Positions 18,691 to 27,216 of a stretch of DNA of 64,000 nt are shown here, one piece after another. Source of the DNA: an uncultured Eubacteriales bacterium (GTDB lineage Bacteria; Bacillota; Clostridia; Peptostreptococcales; Anaerovoracaceae); contig OMZI01000007.1 of assembly GCA_900315485.1 (NCBI GenBank), positions 25,464-89,463 on the forward strand. Direction: 5' to 3'. Both the position numbers and the translations under genes were made by a program. Position 1 is the stretch's first letter, and every line of letters starts with the position of its first letter. The notes beneath the pieces were generated by a model, which had not been told where the DNA came from, made no database searches, and saw nothing but the letters and a program-made list of their open reading frames with translations.

Positions 18691-19569
18691 TCAATCTACG
18701 AATCGCTTCTGGAAGTTGCCTGCTACTCTGGCGTGATCGGTGATTATCACGAAGGCGTTAGGGTCGATGCGCCCGATGATCTCGCGCAGGTGCGCCTCCT
18801 CGTACTTGGATATGACGGTCACGAGCACGTGTGAGTTTTCACCGGTGTACACGCCCTCGCCTTCCCAGGCAGTTACGCCGCGCCCGAGCTCCTCCATGAT
18901 CGCAGCCGCGATGCCTTCTTTCTTGGTGAAGATCATGCACTCGATCTTGATATTCTGGATGTGTACCCTGTCGATGACGAGGCCTGTCACCACTGCGAAA
19001 ATGATCGAATACAGAACTGTCTGGATGTCATAGAGGAACAGACATATCGTATAGATGCATACGCTGATGATGATCCCGATGGCTCCCACCTTGAAGTCCG
19101 GATGCGTCTTGGCGAGGCACACTCCGATCAGGTCCTGTCCTCCCTGCGAGCTTCCTGCTCTCAGCACGAGGCCCGCTCCGAATCCCGAGCCCAGTCCTCC
19201 GACCACTGATGCCAGGATGCGGTCATCCACTATCGGTGTGGAAGGCACAGGTATTATCGAAAGGAAGGCAGATGCCATAGCGATCGATATGAGTGTGGTG
19301 ATGCAGAACTTCCTGCCCATCACCCTGTACGCCATGATGAAGAACGGCACGTTGATGAGAAAATATATGATTCCCATGTAGTCAAGGCCGCCTATCTGCG
19401 GAATATGCAGAAAGTCCAGAAGGAATGTCCTTATGAGCTGGGCTATACCCGTAAAGCCTCCGCTGTACAGGTGGATCGGATTGATCATGAGATTGACGCC
19501 CGCTGCATATGTCAGATTTCCGAGAACAGTTATGCCGGCCTTGTACAGAGTTTTTTTGTTAAGTTCCAT
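18691..19569 (-). CDS. YitT family membrane protein (DUF161-DUF2179)
   Basis: The 292 residues have about five or six N-terminal transmembrane helices, with AAGVNLMINPIHLYSGGFTG and GLGSGFGAGLVLRAGSSQGG typical of DUF161. A cytoplasmic C-terminal DUF2179 domain (about 215-285) contains TKKEGIAAAIMEELGRG and ITDHARVAGNF. Family members are widespread in Firmicutes and generally uncharacterised; transport of an unknown small molecule is often supposed. A ribosome site aggagcatatagag precedes the ATG. It runs in the same direction as the neighbouring genes. Confidence 0.9.
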   Translation of the reverse strand: MELNKKTLYKAGITVLGNLTYAAGVNLMINPIHLYSGGFTGIAQLIRTFLLDFLHIPQIGGLDYMGIIYFLINVPFFIMAYRVMGRKFCITTLISIAMASAFLSIIPVPSTPIVDDRILASVVGGLGSGFGAGLVLRAGSSQGGQDLIGVCLAKTHPDFKVGAIGIIISVCIYTICLFLYDIQTVLYSIIFAVVTGLVIDRVHIQNIKIECMIFTKKEGIAAAIMEELGRGVTAWEGEGVYTGENSHVLVTVISKYEEAHLREIIGRIDPNAFVIITDHARVAGNFQKRFVD

Positions 19570-19592
19570 CTCTATATGCTCCTGTCCTCTTC

Positions 19593-19817
19593 CTATTCCC
19601 CAAGGTCGGATCTTATGGCCTTGCCCATGTTCCAGATGGCAGCAGCCTTTTTTGCCGCAGCCTCTCTGTCCTCAGCTCTTCTGTACTCAAACGATGCTGT
19701 CTGCGATCCGCAGTCCATGCATGTCACATACCAGCACCATCCGTTTTCTTCTTCGAGCAGTCCTGCTCCTCCGCAGTACGGGCAGTCTTCAAGAATGATT
19801 TTTTCAGCTATATCCAA
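19593..19817 (-). CDS. Lar-like (restriction alleviation protein-type) zinc-ribbon protein
   Basis: A small protein of about 74 residues carries two Cys pairs, CPYCGG and CMDCGS, around WCWYVTCMDC. It ends in EAAAKKAAAIWNMGK. This is the CPxCGG...C..C...F....EAI.AWN pattern of the Lar/restriction-alleviation family, which is mostly found in prophages. The ATG at 19838 has no ribosome site. The TTG at 19817, 8 bases after AGGAGG, is a better start. The gene sits directly after the ABC transporter stop. No other phage genes are nearby, so its role in this chromosome is open; a generic zinc-ribbon function is equally possible. Confidence 0.65.
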   Translation of the reverse strand: MDIAEKIILEDCPYCGGAGLLEEENGWCWYVTCMDCGSQTASFEYRRAEDREAAAKKAAAIWNMGKAIRSDLGE

Positions 19818-19842
19818 AGTATTATCCTCCTGATCCATGTTT

Positions 19843-21624
19843 TTACAGCGTTATATTGTTCATTGCGGCATATATGCCGTTTTTCTCCATCAGCTCGTCG
19901 TGAGTCCCCTCTTCCTCGATGCCGTTCTCGGTCAGGACTATGATGCGGTCGGCGTTCCTGATGGTCGACAGCCTGTGCGCGATGGTTATCGTGGTCCTTC
20001 CCTTGGACAGCTCCGCAAGGGACTTCTGTACAAAATATTCGCTCTCGTTGTCGAGGGCTGACGTAGCCTCGTCGAGTATCAGGACAGGCGGGTTCTTTAG
20101 GAAGACTCTCGCAATGCTTATCCTCTGCTTCTGTCCTCCCGAGAGCCTTGCGCCTCTCTCGCCGACGAAGGTGTCGTATCCGTCAGGCAGCTCGCGTATG
20201 AATGCATCGGCTCCGGCCATCTTCGCCGCTTCGATAACTTCCTCGCGGCTCGCTCCCGGTCTTCCGTACGCAATATTGTTCGCCACGGTATCCGAGAACA
20301 GATAGACCTCCTGCTGCACCATGCCGATCTTCGTCCTCAGGGACCTGACCTGCACGTCGCGGATATCTATTCCGTCGATGCGGATCGTTCCGCCTGTGAC
20401 ATCGTAGAACCTCGGGATGAGGTTGCAGAAGGTGGTTTTGCCCGCACCGCTCGGACCGACAAGAGCCACATTCTCGCCTTTTGCTATCTTCAGATTCAGG
20501 CCTGAGAGCACGCAGCTTTCAGCAGAGGCCTCCGGGTCCTCTTCATTCTGTGTTCTGTCATACGTGAAGGATACGTTGTCGAATTCTATCTCACCCTCCA
20601 CATCAGGCATCGGGCCTGCGCCCGGGGCATCGTCGACATCGATGTGAGCATCCATGACCTCGACGAATCTCTCTATGCCCGTGATTCCCTTCTGGAACTG
20701 CTCGGTGAACTCGACTATCCTCCTGATGGCCTCAAGAAGAACGCTCACGTACATGAGATACGCGATGAAGTCGCCAGCCTCGATGTGTCCGCCTATGAGC
20801 GCCAGCGATCCGAGCAAAACGATGGTTATGTACATCAGTCCGTCGAACAGCCTCGTGACGCTGCGGAAGCCCGCCATGTTGCGGTAGCTCACCTTCTTGG
20901 TCGTAAGGAACCTCTCGTTGCCCTCCTCGAATCTCTGCTGCTCTACATCCTCGTTGGCGAAAGACTTTGAAACTCTTATGCCGAGGAGACTGTCCTCGAC
21001 GTGCGAGTTGATCTCGCCGAGCTCGCTTCTCTGCCACTTGAACGCCTTTCTCAGCTTGACCCTGAACTTCAGAGCGAAGAAGAGCATCAGAGGTATCATG
21101 GCGAATACCACGACTGTGAGCACCACGTTGACTCTTATGAGTATGACGAAGGCCACGACTATCTTGACTGCCGCTATGAAGTACTCCTCAGGGCAGTGGT
21201 GTGCGAACTCGGCTATGTCGAACAGGTCCGTCGTTATACGGGATATGAGCTGGCCTGTCTTGTTCTCTGTATAGTACGCGTATGAGAGCCTCTGGAATTT
21301 CTCGAAGAGATCCCGCCTCATGTCGCTCTCGATCATGGCGCCCATCACATGGCCGGTGTTCTGCATATAGTAATTGGCCAGCACATCGATGACTCTGAAC
21401 AGGACATACAGCGCTGTGATTTTGAGAACTATCTCAACTGTCAGCGCGGCCGGTTCCTTCACGACTGTGTTTGTTATGAACCTAACCATGAGAGGCAGAA
21501 CCAGATCGCACGCACTCGTAAAGGCTGCACACACCAGGTCGAAGACCAGTATGTGCAGGTATGGTTTGAAATACGGATAGAACCTCTTCAGCAGATATTT
21601 TGTTGAAACAGGGGTTTCATTCAT
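19843..21624 (-). CDS. ABC exporter, fused membrane and ATPase domains
   Basis: This is a half-transporter of about 593 residues. Residues 1-320 hold the six-helix ABC membrane domain and 350-590 the ATPase. The ATPase shows Walker A GPSGAGKTTF, Q-loop GMVQQEVYLF, signature LSGGQKQRIS, Walker B VLILDEATSALD and the His switch TIAHRLST. The frame is open 39 codons upstream, but MNETPVSTKYLLKRFYPYFK at 21624 is the natural N-terminus and the extension overlaps the preceding gene. It resembles multidrug or lipid exporters (MsbA/Sav1866 type). The substrate cannot be told. It presumably works as a homodimer because no partner gene is adjacent. Confidence 0.93.
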   Translation of the reverse strand: MNETPVSTKYLLKRFYPYFKPYLHILVFDLVCAAFTSACDLVLPLMVRFITNTVVKEPAALTVEIVLKITALYVLFRVIDVLANYYMQNTGHVMGAMIESDMRRDLFEKFQRLSYAYYTENKTGQLISRITTDLFDIAEFAHHCPEEYFIAAVKIVVAFVILIRVNVVLTVVVFAMIPLMLFFALKFRVKLRKAFKWQRSELGEINSHVEDSLLGIRVSKSFANEDVEQQRFEEGNERFLTTKKVSYRNMAGFRSVTRLFDGLMYITIVLLGSLALIGGHIEAGDFIAYLMYVSVLLEAIRRIVEFTEQFQKGITGIERFVEVMDAHIDVDDAPGAGPMPDVEGEIEFDNVSFTYDRTQNEEDPEASAESCVLSGLNLKIAKGENVALVGPSGAGKTTFCNLIPRFYDVTGGTIRIDGIDIRDVQVRSLRTKIGMVQQEVYLFSDTVANNIAYGRPGASREEVIEAAKMAGADAFIRELPDGYDTFVGERGARLSGGQKQRISIARVFLKNPPVLILDEATSALDNESEYFVQKSLAELSKGRTTITIAHRLSTIRNADRIIVLTENGIEEEGTHDELMEKNGIYAAMNNITL

Positions 21625-21652
21625 ATATGTCTTGCCTGTCCCTTTTCCTTTT

Positions 21653-22792
21653 CTATATCTCCTTGATGAAGCATCTGCGCCTCTTGTGAGGCTCCACATC
21701 GAACATCTTCCACTGGTGATGCACCTTGGTATTGGTCTCAAGCTGCGGTCCGGTCTCTGCCTGACGGATGCCGTGCTTGACGCATCCGGTATACAGATGC
21801 TCCATGATGATGCCGTTGACTCCGGTCTTCTGGAGCTCAGGTCTTACCGCAATAAGGAAGAGGTCAAGTGTGTCGTTGAACTTGAGTGACTTCAGCACTC
21901 CTGCCCAGCCTACCGGGAAGAGGTGGCCGCGGCACTTCTTCATGGCTTCAGCCATGGAAGGCGCTCCGACTCCGAATCCCATCAGGTCGTCATTGTCATC
22001 GGCAATGAGGCAGCAGAAATCCGGGTCTATAAGAGGCAGGAATTTGTCAGTGTACTTGTCTATCTGTCTCTCTGTCAGCTCGACAACTCCGTACAGCGGC
22101 GCATACGCGATATTGATGAGCTCAAACGCTTTGCGCACATACGGCTTGACGTCGCTTCTTCTCTTTACAGTTACCTTGTGATATCCCGTACGCCTCAGCA
22201 TGGCATCGGATATCCTCTTGAGTCTGGCGTAGATCCTGTCATCCTCGCCGCCGTCGCCAACAGGGATCATGTGCTCGATCCAGTCGATGTCCTTGACATA
22301 GCCGAGTGCCTCGAGGTGATCCAGATAATACGGATGGTTGTAGTATGTGATGAACATGCTGCGCTTATCGAAGCCCTCTACCAGCATGCCCTCTCTGTCA
22401 AGATCGCAGAATCCAAGCGGTCCGTGGACCTCCTTCATGCCCTTCTCGCGGGCCCAGTTCTCGACAGTTTCGAAGAGCGCTGCGGACACTTCGCGGTCAT
22501 CTATGAAATCGACCTGAGAGAATCTCATGCGCTTTGTTCCCCATCTCTCATTCGCCCTGTGGCTGAGGATGGCTCCTATCCTTCCCACGACTTGGCCGTC
22601 GCGGTATGCGAGAAACGCTCTCGCTTCACAATATTCGAATGCGGGATTCTTCTCCCTGTCCCAGTCGGCCATATCGTCGCCGTAGAATGCAGGAACAAAA
22701 TTTTCCACATCACGATAAAGGCGGTTCGGATATTCCACGAAGGTCTTCCTGTCCGCCCTTGATAATACCTCTTTGATCAATACGCTGCTCAA
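21653..22792 (-). CDS. GNAT-like acyltransferase family protein
   Basis: About 380 residues resemble the large YghO-type GNAT-superfamily proteins. The sequence CEARAFLAYRDGQVVGRIGAI (N-terminal GNAT half) precedes HGPLGFCDLDREGMLVEGF. The C-terminal half has DLFLIAVRPELQKTGVNG, the acetyl-CoA-binding type strand. No substrate is known. The frame is open to 22963, but the extra N-terminal part lies over a hairpin element (22888-22976) and reads like non-coding DNA. A TTG at 22792, 10 bases after GGGAAAGG, is my preferred start (MSSVLIKEVLSRADRKTF). The start is uncertain; the body of the protein is not. Confidence 0.8.
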   Translation of the reverse strand: MSSVLIKEVLSRADRKTFVEYPNRLYRDVENFVPAFYGDDMADWDREKNPAFEYCEARAFLAYRDGQVVGRIGAILSHRANERWGTKRMRFSQVDFIDDREVSAALFETVENWAREKGMKEVHGPLGFCDLDREGMLVEGFDKRSMFITYYNHPYYLDHLEALGYVKDIDWIEHMIPVGDGGEDDRIYARLKRISDAMLRRTGYHKVTVKRRSDVKPYVRKAFELINIAYAPLYGVVELTERQIDKYTDKFLPLIDPDFCCLIADDNDDLMGFGVGAPSMAEAMKKCRGHLFPVGWAGVLKSLKFNDTLDLFLIAVRPELQKTGVNGIIMEHLYTGCVKHGIRQAETGPQLETNTKVHHQWKMFDVEPHKRRRCFIKEI

Positions 22793-22887
22793 TTGTCTAA
22801 AACCTTTCCCTGTTAAGTCAGAATGCCCCTCTGCATAATAACTCAAAGTGCAGTATATCACATCTTCAGTCATTTCTTCCACGAAAA

Positions 22888-22976
22888 GCAGGATAAAAGC
22901 GTATTCCGCTCGAGTCCTCGCTGCCGCAGTCATTACATGCACCTGCGGGTTCTCTCTCCACACGCTTTTATCCTGC
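22888..22976 (+). repeat. Intergenic hairpin element A
   Basis: A perfect 15 bp inverted repeat (GCAGGATAAAAGCGT at 22888-22902 against 22962-22976) encloses a 59-base core. The core contains GCTCGAGTCCTCG on the left and CTGCGGGTTCTC on the right, with CCGCAG/CTGCGG able to pair within. The core closely matches that of element B (36031-36146, opposite strand) and the key bases of element C (2800-3019), while the outer stems are unrelated. It lies between the pta terminator and the GNAT gene. Confidence 0.7.
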
Positions 22977-22987
22977 TCTCTTAAACA

Positions 22988-23020
22988 TAAAAAATAACCC
23001 GCAGACAGGATATCTGCGGG
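22988..23020 (-). terminator. Rho-independent terminator after pta
   Basis: On the minus strand CCCGCAGA and TCTGCGGG form an 8 bp stem with a 7-base loop, followed by TTATTTTTT. It lies about 20 bp after the pta stop. Confidence 0.9.
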
Positions 23021-23041
23021 CTTCGTACGAGCGTGCTGTTT

Positions 23042-24052
23042 TTACAGTGCTGCTGTGATGATCGCCATCTTGTAGACTTCTTCTGCGTCGCATCCGCGGG
23101 AGAGGTCATTGATAGGTGCATTGAGTCCGAGGAGGATAGGGCCGTAAGCTGCATATCCGCCGAGTCTCTGTGCGATCTTGTATCCGATGTTTCCTGCCTC
23201 GATGAGCGGGAATACGAATGTGTTGGCATATCCTGCTACCTTGGAGCCAGGGAACTTGAGCTGGCCTACTGTAGGGGATACAGCTGCGTCGAACTGCATC
23301 TCGCCGTCGATAGCCATGTCAGGGTTGAGCTCCTTAGCGATCTTTGTTGCCTCTGCGGAGAGTGCAACTGTGCCGCCCTTGCCGGATCCCTTGGTGGAGA
23401 AGCTCAGCATTGCAACCTTAGGGTCGATGCCGAATACTCTTGCGCACTTCTCGATCTCAACTGCTACTTCAGCAAGCTTCTGAGCTCCTGTGAATGTAAC
23501 GTTGCCTTCCTTGTCTACGCTGTCAGTGTAGTCGAGGTTGACTGCGCAGTCGCCCATAGCGATAGTTCTGAGGTTCTCGTCTCCACCCTCTCTTGTGAGG
23601 ATGAAGCATGAGCTTACGAGGTGAGCGCCCGGCTTGGTCTTTACGAGCTGGAGTGCAGGACGGATGGTGTCAGCTGTGGAATATGTTGCTCCGCCGAGGA
23701 GGCAGTCAGCCTTGCCCATCTTGACGAGCATGGTTCCGAAGTAGTTGCCCTTGAGGAGGTTAGCTCTGCACTCATCTGCAGTCATCTTGCCCTTGCGGAG
23801 CTCTACCATCTTCTCAACCATTTCTTCCATGCCTTCATATGTCTCAGGATCGAGGATCTCTGCTCCGTCGATATTGAAGCCGCCCTTAACTGCAGCAGCC
23901 TTTACCTCATCAACATTGCCTACGAGAACGACCTTCATCAGGCCCTCTGCGAGCAGCTTTGCAGTTGCTTCCTGGATACGGGCATCAGTACCCTCTGTGA
24001 AAACGATAGTCTTAGGCTGTGCCTTGACTTTTTCAATAAGTTTATCGAACAT
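23042..24052 (-). CDS. pta: Phosphate acetyltransferase
   Basis: Pta interconverts acetyl-CoA and acetyl phosphate, the first step of acetate-forming energy conservation. From ATG 24052 (MFDKLIEKVKAQPKTIVFTE), preceded by caggagacagaaa, the protein has 336 residues, normal for the short Pta form. The open frame extends 24 codons upstream but without a ribosome site. Motifs include VLVGNVDEVKAAAVKGGFN and the C-terminal AYGPILLGLNAPINDLSRGC, with the conserved Ser/Arg of the active site. Unusually, ackA is not adjacent; the gene is monocistronic with its own terminator. Confidence 0.95.
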   Translation of the reverse strand: MFDKLIEKVKAQPKTIVFTEGTDARIQEATAKLLAEGLMKVVLVGNVDEVKAAAVKGGFNIDGAEILDPETYEGMEEMVEKMVELRKGKMTADECRANLLKGNYFGTMLVKMGKADCLLGGATYSTADTIRPALQLVKTKPGAHLVSSCFILTREGGDENLRTIAMGDCAVNLDYTDSVDKEGNVTFTGAQKLAEVAVEIEKCARVFGIDPKVAMLSFSTKGSGKGGTVALSAEATKIAKELNPDMAIDGEMQFDAAVSPTVGQLKFPGSKVAGYANTFVFPLIEAGNIGYKIAQRLGGYAAYGPILLGLNAPINDLSRGCDAEEVYKMAIITAAL

Positions 24053-24166
24053 TTTCTGTCTCCTGTTTGTTCCTTTTACGTTATAAAATATGTGTTTCCA
24101 TCGCATGAACTTCAGTGAGCCCATACACAGAAATTATATCCTACAGGTCTCTGCAATTCAATAGAA

Positions 24167-25258
24167 TTACTCCCACTCTCCTAACCCTTTGCACAGGTTC
24201 ACTATGAAGTCCTGTACATTGGTTATGATGCCCTTGGCGCTGAGGCTGCCTCTGTCGGCAAGCTTGTTGACTGTGAACTCGGAGATGTCCACGCAGTAGA
24301 AGTATACCTGTCTGACTGTGCCGTCATCGAGCACTCTGTATGAAGGTGTCATGTTGCCTACTGCGATCGAGTGGAGCATGGTAGCCATACAGATAACGGT
24401 AGTTGCTCCTCTTACCTCTTTTCTCATCGCATCCTGAGCCTCATATACATTTCCGTATACCGGAGGAAGCGGACCGTCGTCTCTTATCGAGCCGCCGAGC
24501 ACATACGGGATGCCCTTCTTCTCGCAGGCAGCCATGATGCCGTCATCAAGTCCCTCTTCCTCGAGGAACTTGCCGATGCTTCCGTAGTATCTGACCTTGT
24601 TGATGGTCTCAAGGTGGTTGTAGTGTCCGTTAGGAACGCTCTCCTGAGTGTAGATATTCTGTCCGAGTCCGGTATTGAGATATGCGCCCTCAAGGTCATG
24701 TGTTGCAAGCGCATTTCCGGCTAGCAGTGCGTGTACGTATCCGCCCTCGATTATCTTCTGGAAAGCCTTTCTTGCATCGTGGTCGAATGCGAATGCAGGT
24801 CCCATTACCCATACGATCTTGCCGTGATCCTTCTCATACTTGAGGATCTCATACAGCTCATCATAATCTACGGAGAAAGCTGTCTCTCTTGATCTCGATG
24901 TCCTGAATGCGAAGATATCCTTGTCCTCAGGCTTTCCTTCGCTGAATCCGTACGGATAGACATAGATGCCGTCCTCGCAGTTCTCTGTTCTGCCGACACC
25001 TACAAGATCACCTTTGCTGAGATTTCTGAACTCAACTACATGGATCTTTCCGTCCTTAAGGACCGGCACGCAGTCCATCCTGCTCTCCTCTGCAAGGAGC
25101 CACTTTCCGTCGACCTTGAAGTATTCAGGGAAAATGCTCATCGCATGGAAGTTCTCAGGCGCTACGCCGTCCATCGGTGCAGGTACGAACACTGCCTCAG
25201 GGCAGTTTACGAACTTCTCTTCTGTAAAGTCCGGATGTGTGTATTCTCTAAGCTTCAT
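24167..25258 (-). CDS. COG1915/TIGR00300 family protein (ornithine cyclodeaminase-type domain)
   Basis: The 363 residues match the conserved LOR/SDH region family. Members include the archaeal ornithine cyclodeaminase and the C-terminal domain of cyanobacterial ArgZ/AgrE. Readable features are VMGPAFAFDHDARKAFQKII, LLAGNALATHDLEGAYLNTG and GGSIRDDGPLPPV (a nucleotide-binding Rossmann-like region). The expected reaction, ornithine to proline plus ammonia with bound NAD, is a family-level inference and is not demonstrated for Clostridia. The gene overlaps the 3' end of hslO by 11 bp and has the ribosome site ggagggaaggg inside hslO. Confidence 0.7.
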   Translation of the reverse strand: MKLREYTHPDFTEEKFVNCPEAVFVPAPMDGVAPENFHAMSIFPEYFKVDGKWLLAEESRMDCVPVLKDGKIHVVEFRNLSKGDLVGVGRTENCEDGIYVYPYGFSEGKPEDKDIFAFRTSRSRETAFSVDYDELYEILKYEKDHGKIVWVMGPAFAFDHDARKAFQKIIEGGYVHALLAGNALATHDLEGAYLNTGLGQNIYTQESVPNGHYNHLETINKVRYYGSIGKFLEEEGLDDGIMAACEKKGIPYVLGGSIRDDGPLPPVYGNVYEAQDAMRKEVRGATTVICMATMLHSIAVGNMTPSYRVLDDGTVRQVYFYCVDISEFTVNKLADRGSLSAKGIITNVQDFIVNLCKGLGEWE

Positions 25259-26138
25259 TGTCCCTTCCCTCCATTATCTTATTCAGTTCATCTATATCGA
25301 ACGTATATGCGGAGTTGCAGAAATAGCATTTTACCTCTATCTCCTCACCGTCATTGATGATCTCCTCGAGGTCACTTCTGCTGAGTGTCGCAAGAGCTCC
25401 CGCTACTCTCTCCTTGGAGCAGTCGCAGTGGAATCTGACAGCCTCCGTCTCATTTATGCTGAGATCCAGGTCTCCGAGATAGTACTCCAGGATGTCCTCA
25501 GGTGTCATTCCGTCCTCCATCATGGATGTGACAGACGGAGCACCGCTGACTTTGCTCTCTATAGCAGCGATGGTCTCCTCCGATGCGTCAGGCATTATCT
25601 GGATTATGAATCCGCCGGAGTGCTTTACAGAACTGTCTGTATCCACCATCACGCCGAGACCTACCGCAGAAGGAGTCTGCTCGGATACGGTGAAGTAGTA
25701 CGCAAGATCGTCGCCGATCTCTCCGGTCTGTATCTCGACCTGTCCGTTGTACGGCTCTCTGAGTCCGAGGTCCATTATTACGGTCAGGACTCCCTTGCCG
25801 ACCGCAGCTCCTACATCAAGCTTGCCTGCATATTTTCTCGGGATATCCACAGCCGGGTTGGCAGGAAAGCCCTTGACATTGCCGTGGCTGTCTGCTGTGA
25901 CCGTCAGCATTCCGATAGGACCGTCGCCTTTCATCTGCAGCGTCAGCTTGTCCTTCTCTCCCTTCATCATCGAGCCCATCATGGCTCCGGCCGAGAGAAG
26001 CCTTCCGAGAGCTGCAGTCACTACAGGCAGAGTCATGTGTTTCTCCCTGGCTGTTGCCGCCATCTCAGTTGATCTTACAGCAAAAGCTCTGACCGTCTCA
26101 CCGGCAGCCGTCGCTCTTACCAGATAATCTCCATTCAT
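25248..26138 (-). CDS. hslO: Hsp33 redox-regulated chaperonin
   Basis: Hsp33 is a holdase chaperone activated by oxidation. The 296 residues are of standard length. The zinc/redox switch is complete: Cys238 and Cys240 (FHCDCSK) plus Cys271 and Cys274 (KCYFCNSAY). The start has the ribosome site aaaaggagctgatcct. It is followed by the COG1915 gene with an 11 bp overlap, so the pair is cotranscribed. The reason for pairing a redox chaperone with that enzyme is not evident. Confidence 0.96.
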   Translation of the reverse strand: MNGDYLVRATAAGETVRAFAVRSTEMAATAREKHMTLPVVTAALGRLLSAGAMMGSMMKGEKDKLTLQMKGDGPIGMLTVTADSHGNVKGFPANPAVDIPRKYAGKLDVGAAVGKGVLTVIMDLGLREPYNGQVEIQTGEIGDDLAYYFTVSEQTPSAVGLGVMVDTDSSVKHSGGFIIQIMPDASEETIAAIESKVSGAPSVTSMMEDGMTPEDILEYYLGDLDLSINETEAVRFHCDCSKERVAGALATLSRSDLEEIINDGEEIEVKCYFCNSAYTFDIDELNKIMEGRDNEA

Positions 26139-26170
26139 AGGATCAGCTCCTTTTAATCGTAAAATTCCGC

Positions 26171-26205
26171 TAAAAGAGCTGCACTATCAGTCATGCAGCC
26201 CTTTT
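26171..26205 (-). terminator. Terminator between the macrodomain gene and hslO
   Basis: GGCTGCA and TGCAGCT pair around a 10-base loop, with CTTTT on the minus strand and AAAAG on the other side, so it could work in both directions. It lies about 70-100 bp after the macrodomain gene stop. hslO therefore probably has its own promoter in the AT-rich stretch that precedes it. Confidence 0.65.
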
Positions 26206-26271
26206 ACAACAATTATTTTATACCACTAATCAAAAATCTCAAGTAATTATTGATTAAGGAGCCGTTAAGGC

Positions 26272-27126
26272 TCATTTCTCCAGGATGTTTTCGTATATCT
26301 GACGGTCACGGTCCGAGAATACATTGAAGATGACCTTCTCTATACCTTTATATGTGTCCCCGCCTGCAGCCTGCCCGGCTCCTGAACCGATATACGATGA
26401 CACCTCGCTGTACCTTCTGTCCTGCTCATCAAGATAGTCCCTTACGGTTTCCACTGCTATGTGTGCAGCCTCCTCTGCCGGGAACATGAACACGCCGGTG
26501 GATATACAGCAGAATGCGACGCTGCGAAGTCCGTTCTTCTCTGCCAGTTCAAGGCATGACCTGTATGATGATCTGAGGAGGTCTCTGTGCTCATCTGTGA
26601 GCGGGCCCTGAACAATAGGGCCGACTGTATGCAGTACATAACGGGCCGGAAGGCAGTATCCCGGTGTGATCTTGGCCTGACCTGTCGGCTCATCGTGCCC
26701 CTGCAGGTTCATGATACGGGCGCACTCGTTTCTCAGCTCGATGCCGGCCGCGCTGTGTATGCAGTTGTCGATGCAGTTGTGCAGCGGCTGATAGCATCCC
26801 GTCATCCCTGAGTTGGCGGCATTGGTTATCGCGTCGACTCCAAGTCTTGTGATATCGCCCTGCCATATGCACAGTCTCGGGTCAAGGCTGCACGGCTCTA
26901 TCATCTTCTCATTCACGATGCCCTTCATGAAGTTTTCCTTCTTAAGATAGGCATCCTGTATCTCGCGGAACTCAGCGCTGATCGGATGCGGCATCCTCAC
27001 GTTCATAAGCATGCGGAGAAAATCCTTCTGCGTCTGTTCATCCGCAGGCACCGGGATCTTCCTGTATCCCGGGTTCTCCGCCTTGAGTTTTTCAATAAGC
27101 CATACGCGTTCTTCTTCGTGTGTCAT
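26272..27126 (-). CDS. Zinc-type macrodomain protein (protein-ADP-ribose hydrolase)
   Basis: The 284 residues resemble the Zn-containing macrodomains of Firmicutes that remove ADP-ribose from proteins. The ADP-ribose-binding motifs are WQGDITRLGVDAITNAANSG (about residues 92-111) and CCISTGVFMFPAEEAA. The zinc-ligand motif is GCYQPLHNCIDNCIHSAAG. The best start is ATG 27126, ten bases after aaggag; an in-frame TTG 8 codons upstream lacks such a site. In staphylococci and streptococci these enzymes sit with a SirTM and lipoate genes; here no sirtuin or lipoyl protein is next to it, so its target is open. Confidence 0.88.
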   Translation of the reverse strand: MTHEEERVWLIEKLKAENPGYRKIPVPADEQTQKDFLRMLMNVRMPHPISAEFREIQDAYLKKENFMKGIVNEKMIEPCSLDPRLCIWQGDITRLGVDAITNAANSGMTGCYQPLHNCIDNCIHSAAGIELRNECARIMNLQGHDEPTGQAKITPGYCLPARYVLHTVGPIVQGPLTDEHRDLLRSSYRSCLELAEKNGLRSVAFCCISTGVFMFPAEEAAHIAVETVRDYLDEQDRRYSEVSSYIGSGAGQAAGGDTYKGIEKVIFNVFSDRDRQIYENILEK

Positions 27127-27216
27127 GGCAGCAAGCTCCTTACATTTCAATTGACTGTTCCGGTTTCTGAATGAAAAAGCAGCGCGGGCTGTATGCCTGC
27201 GCTGTATGAAGTACGG

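Noticed and set aside
22793-22963. N-terminal extension of the GNAT-like protein to ATG 22963
   Set aside because: The extension reads through hairpin element A and looks non-coding. A TTG at 22792 with GGGAAAGG upstream fits the protein family better, though the exact start remains uncertain.
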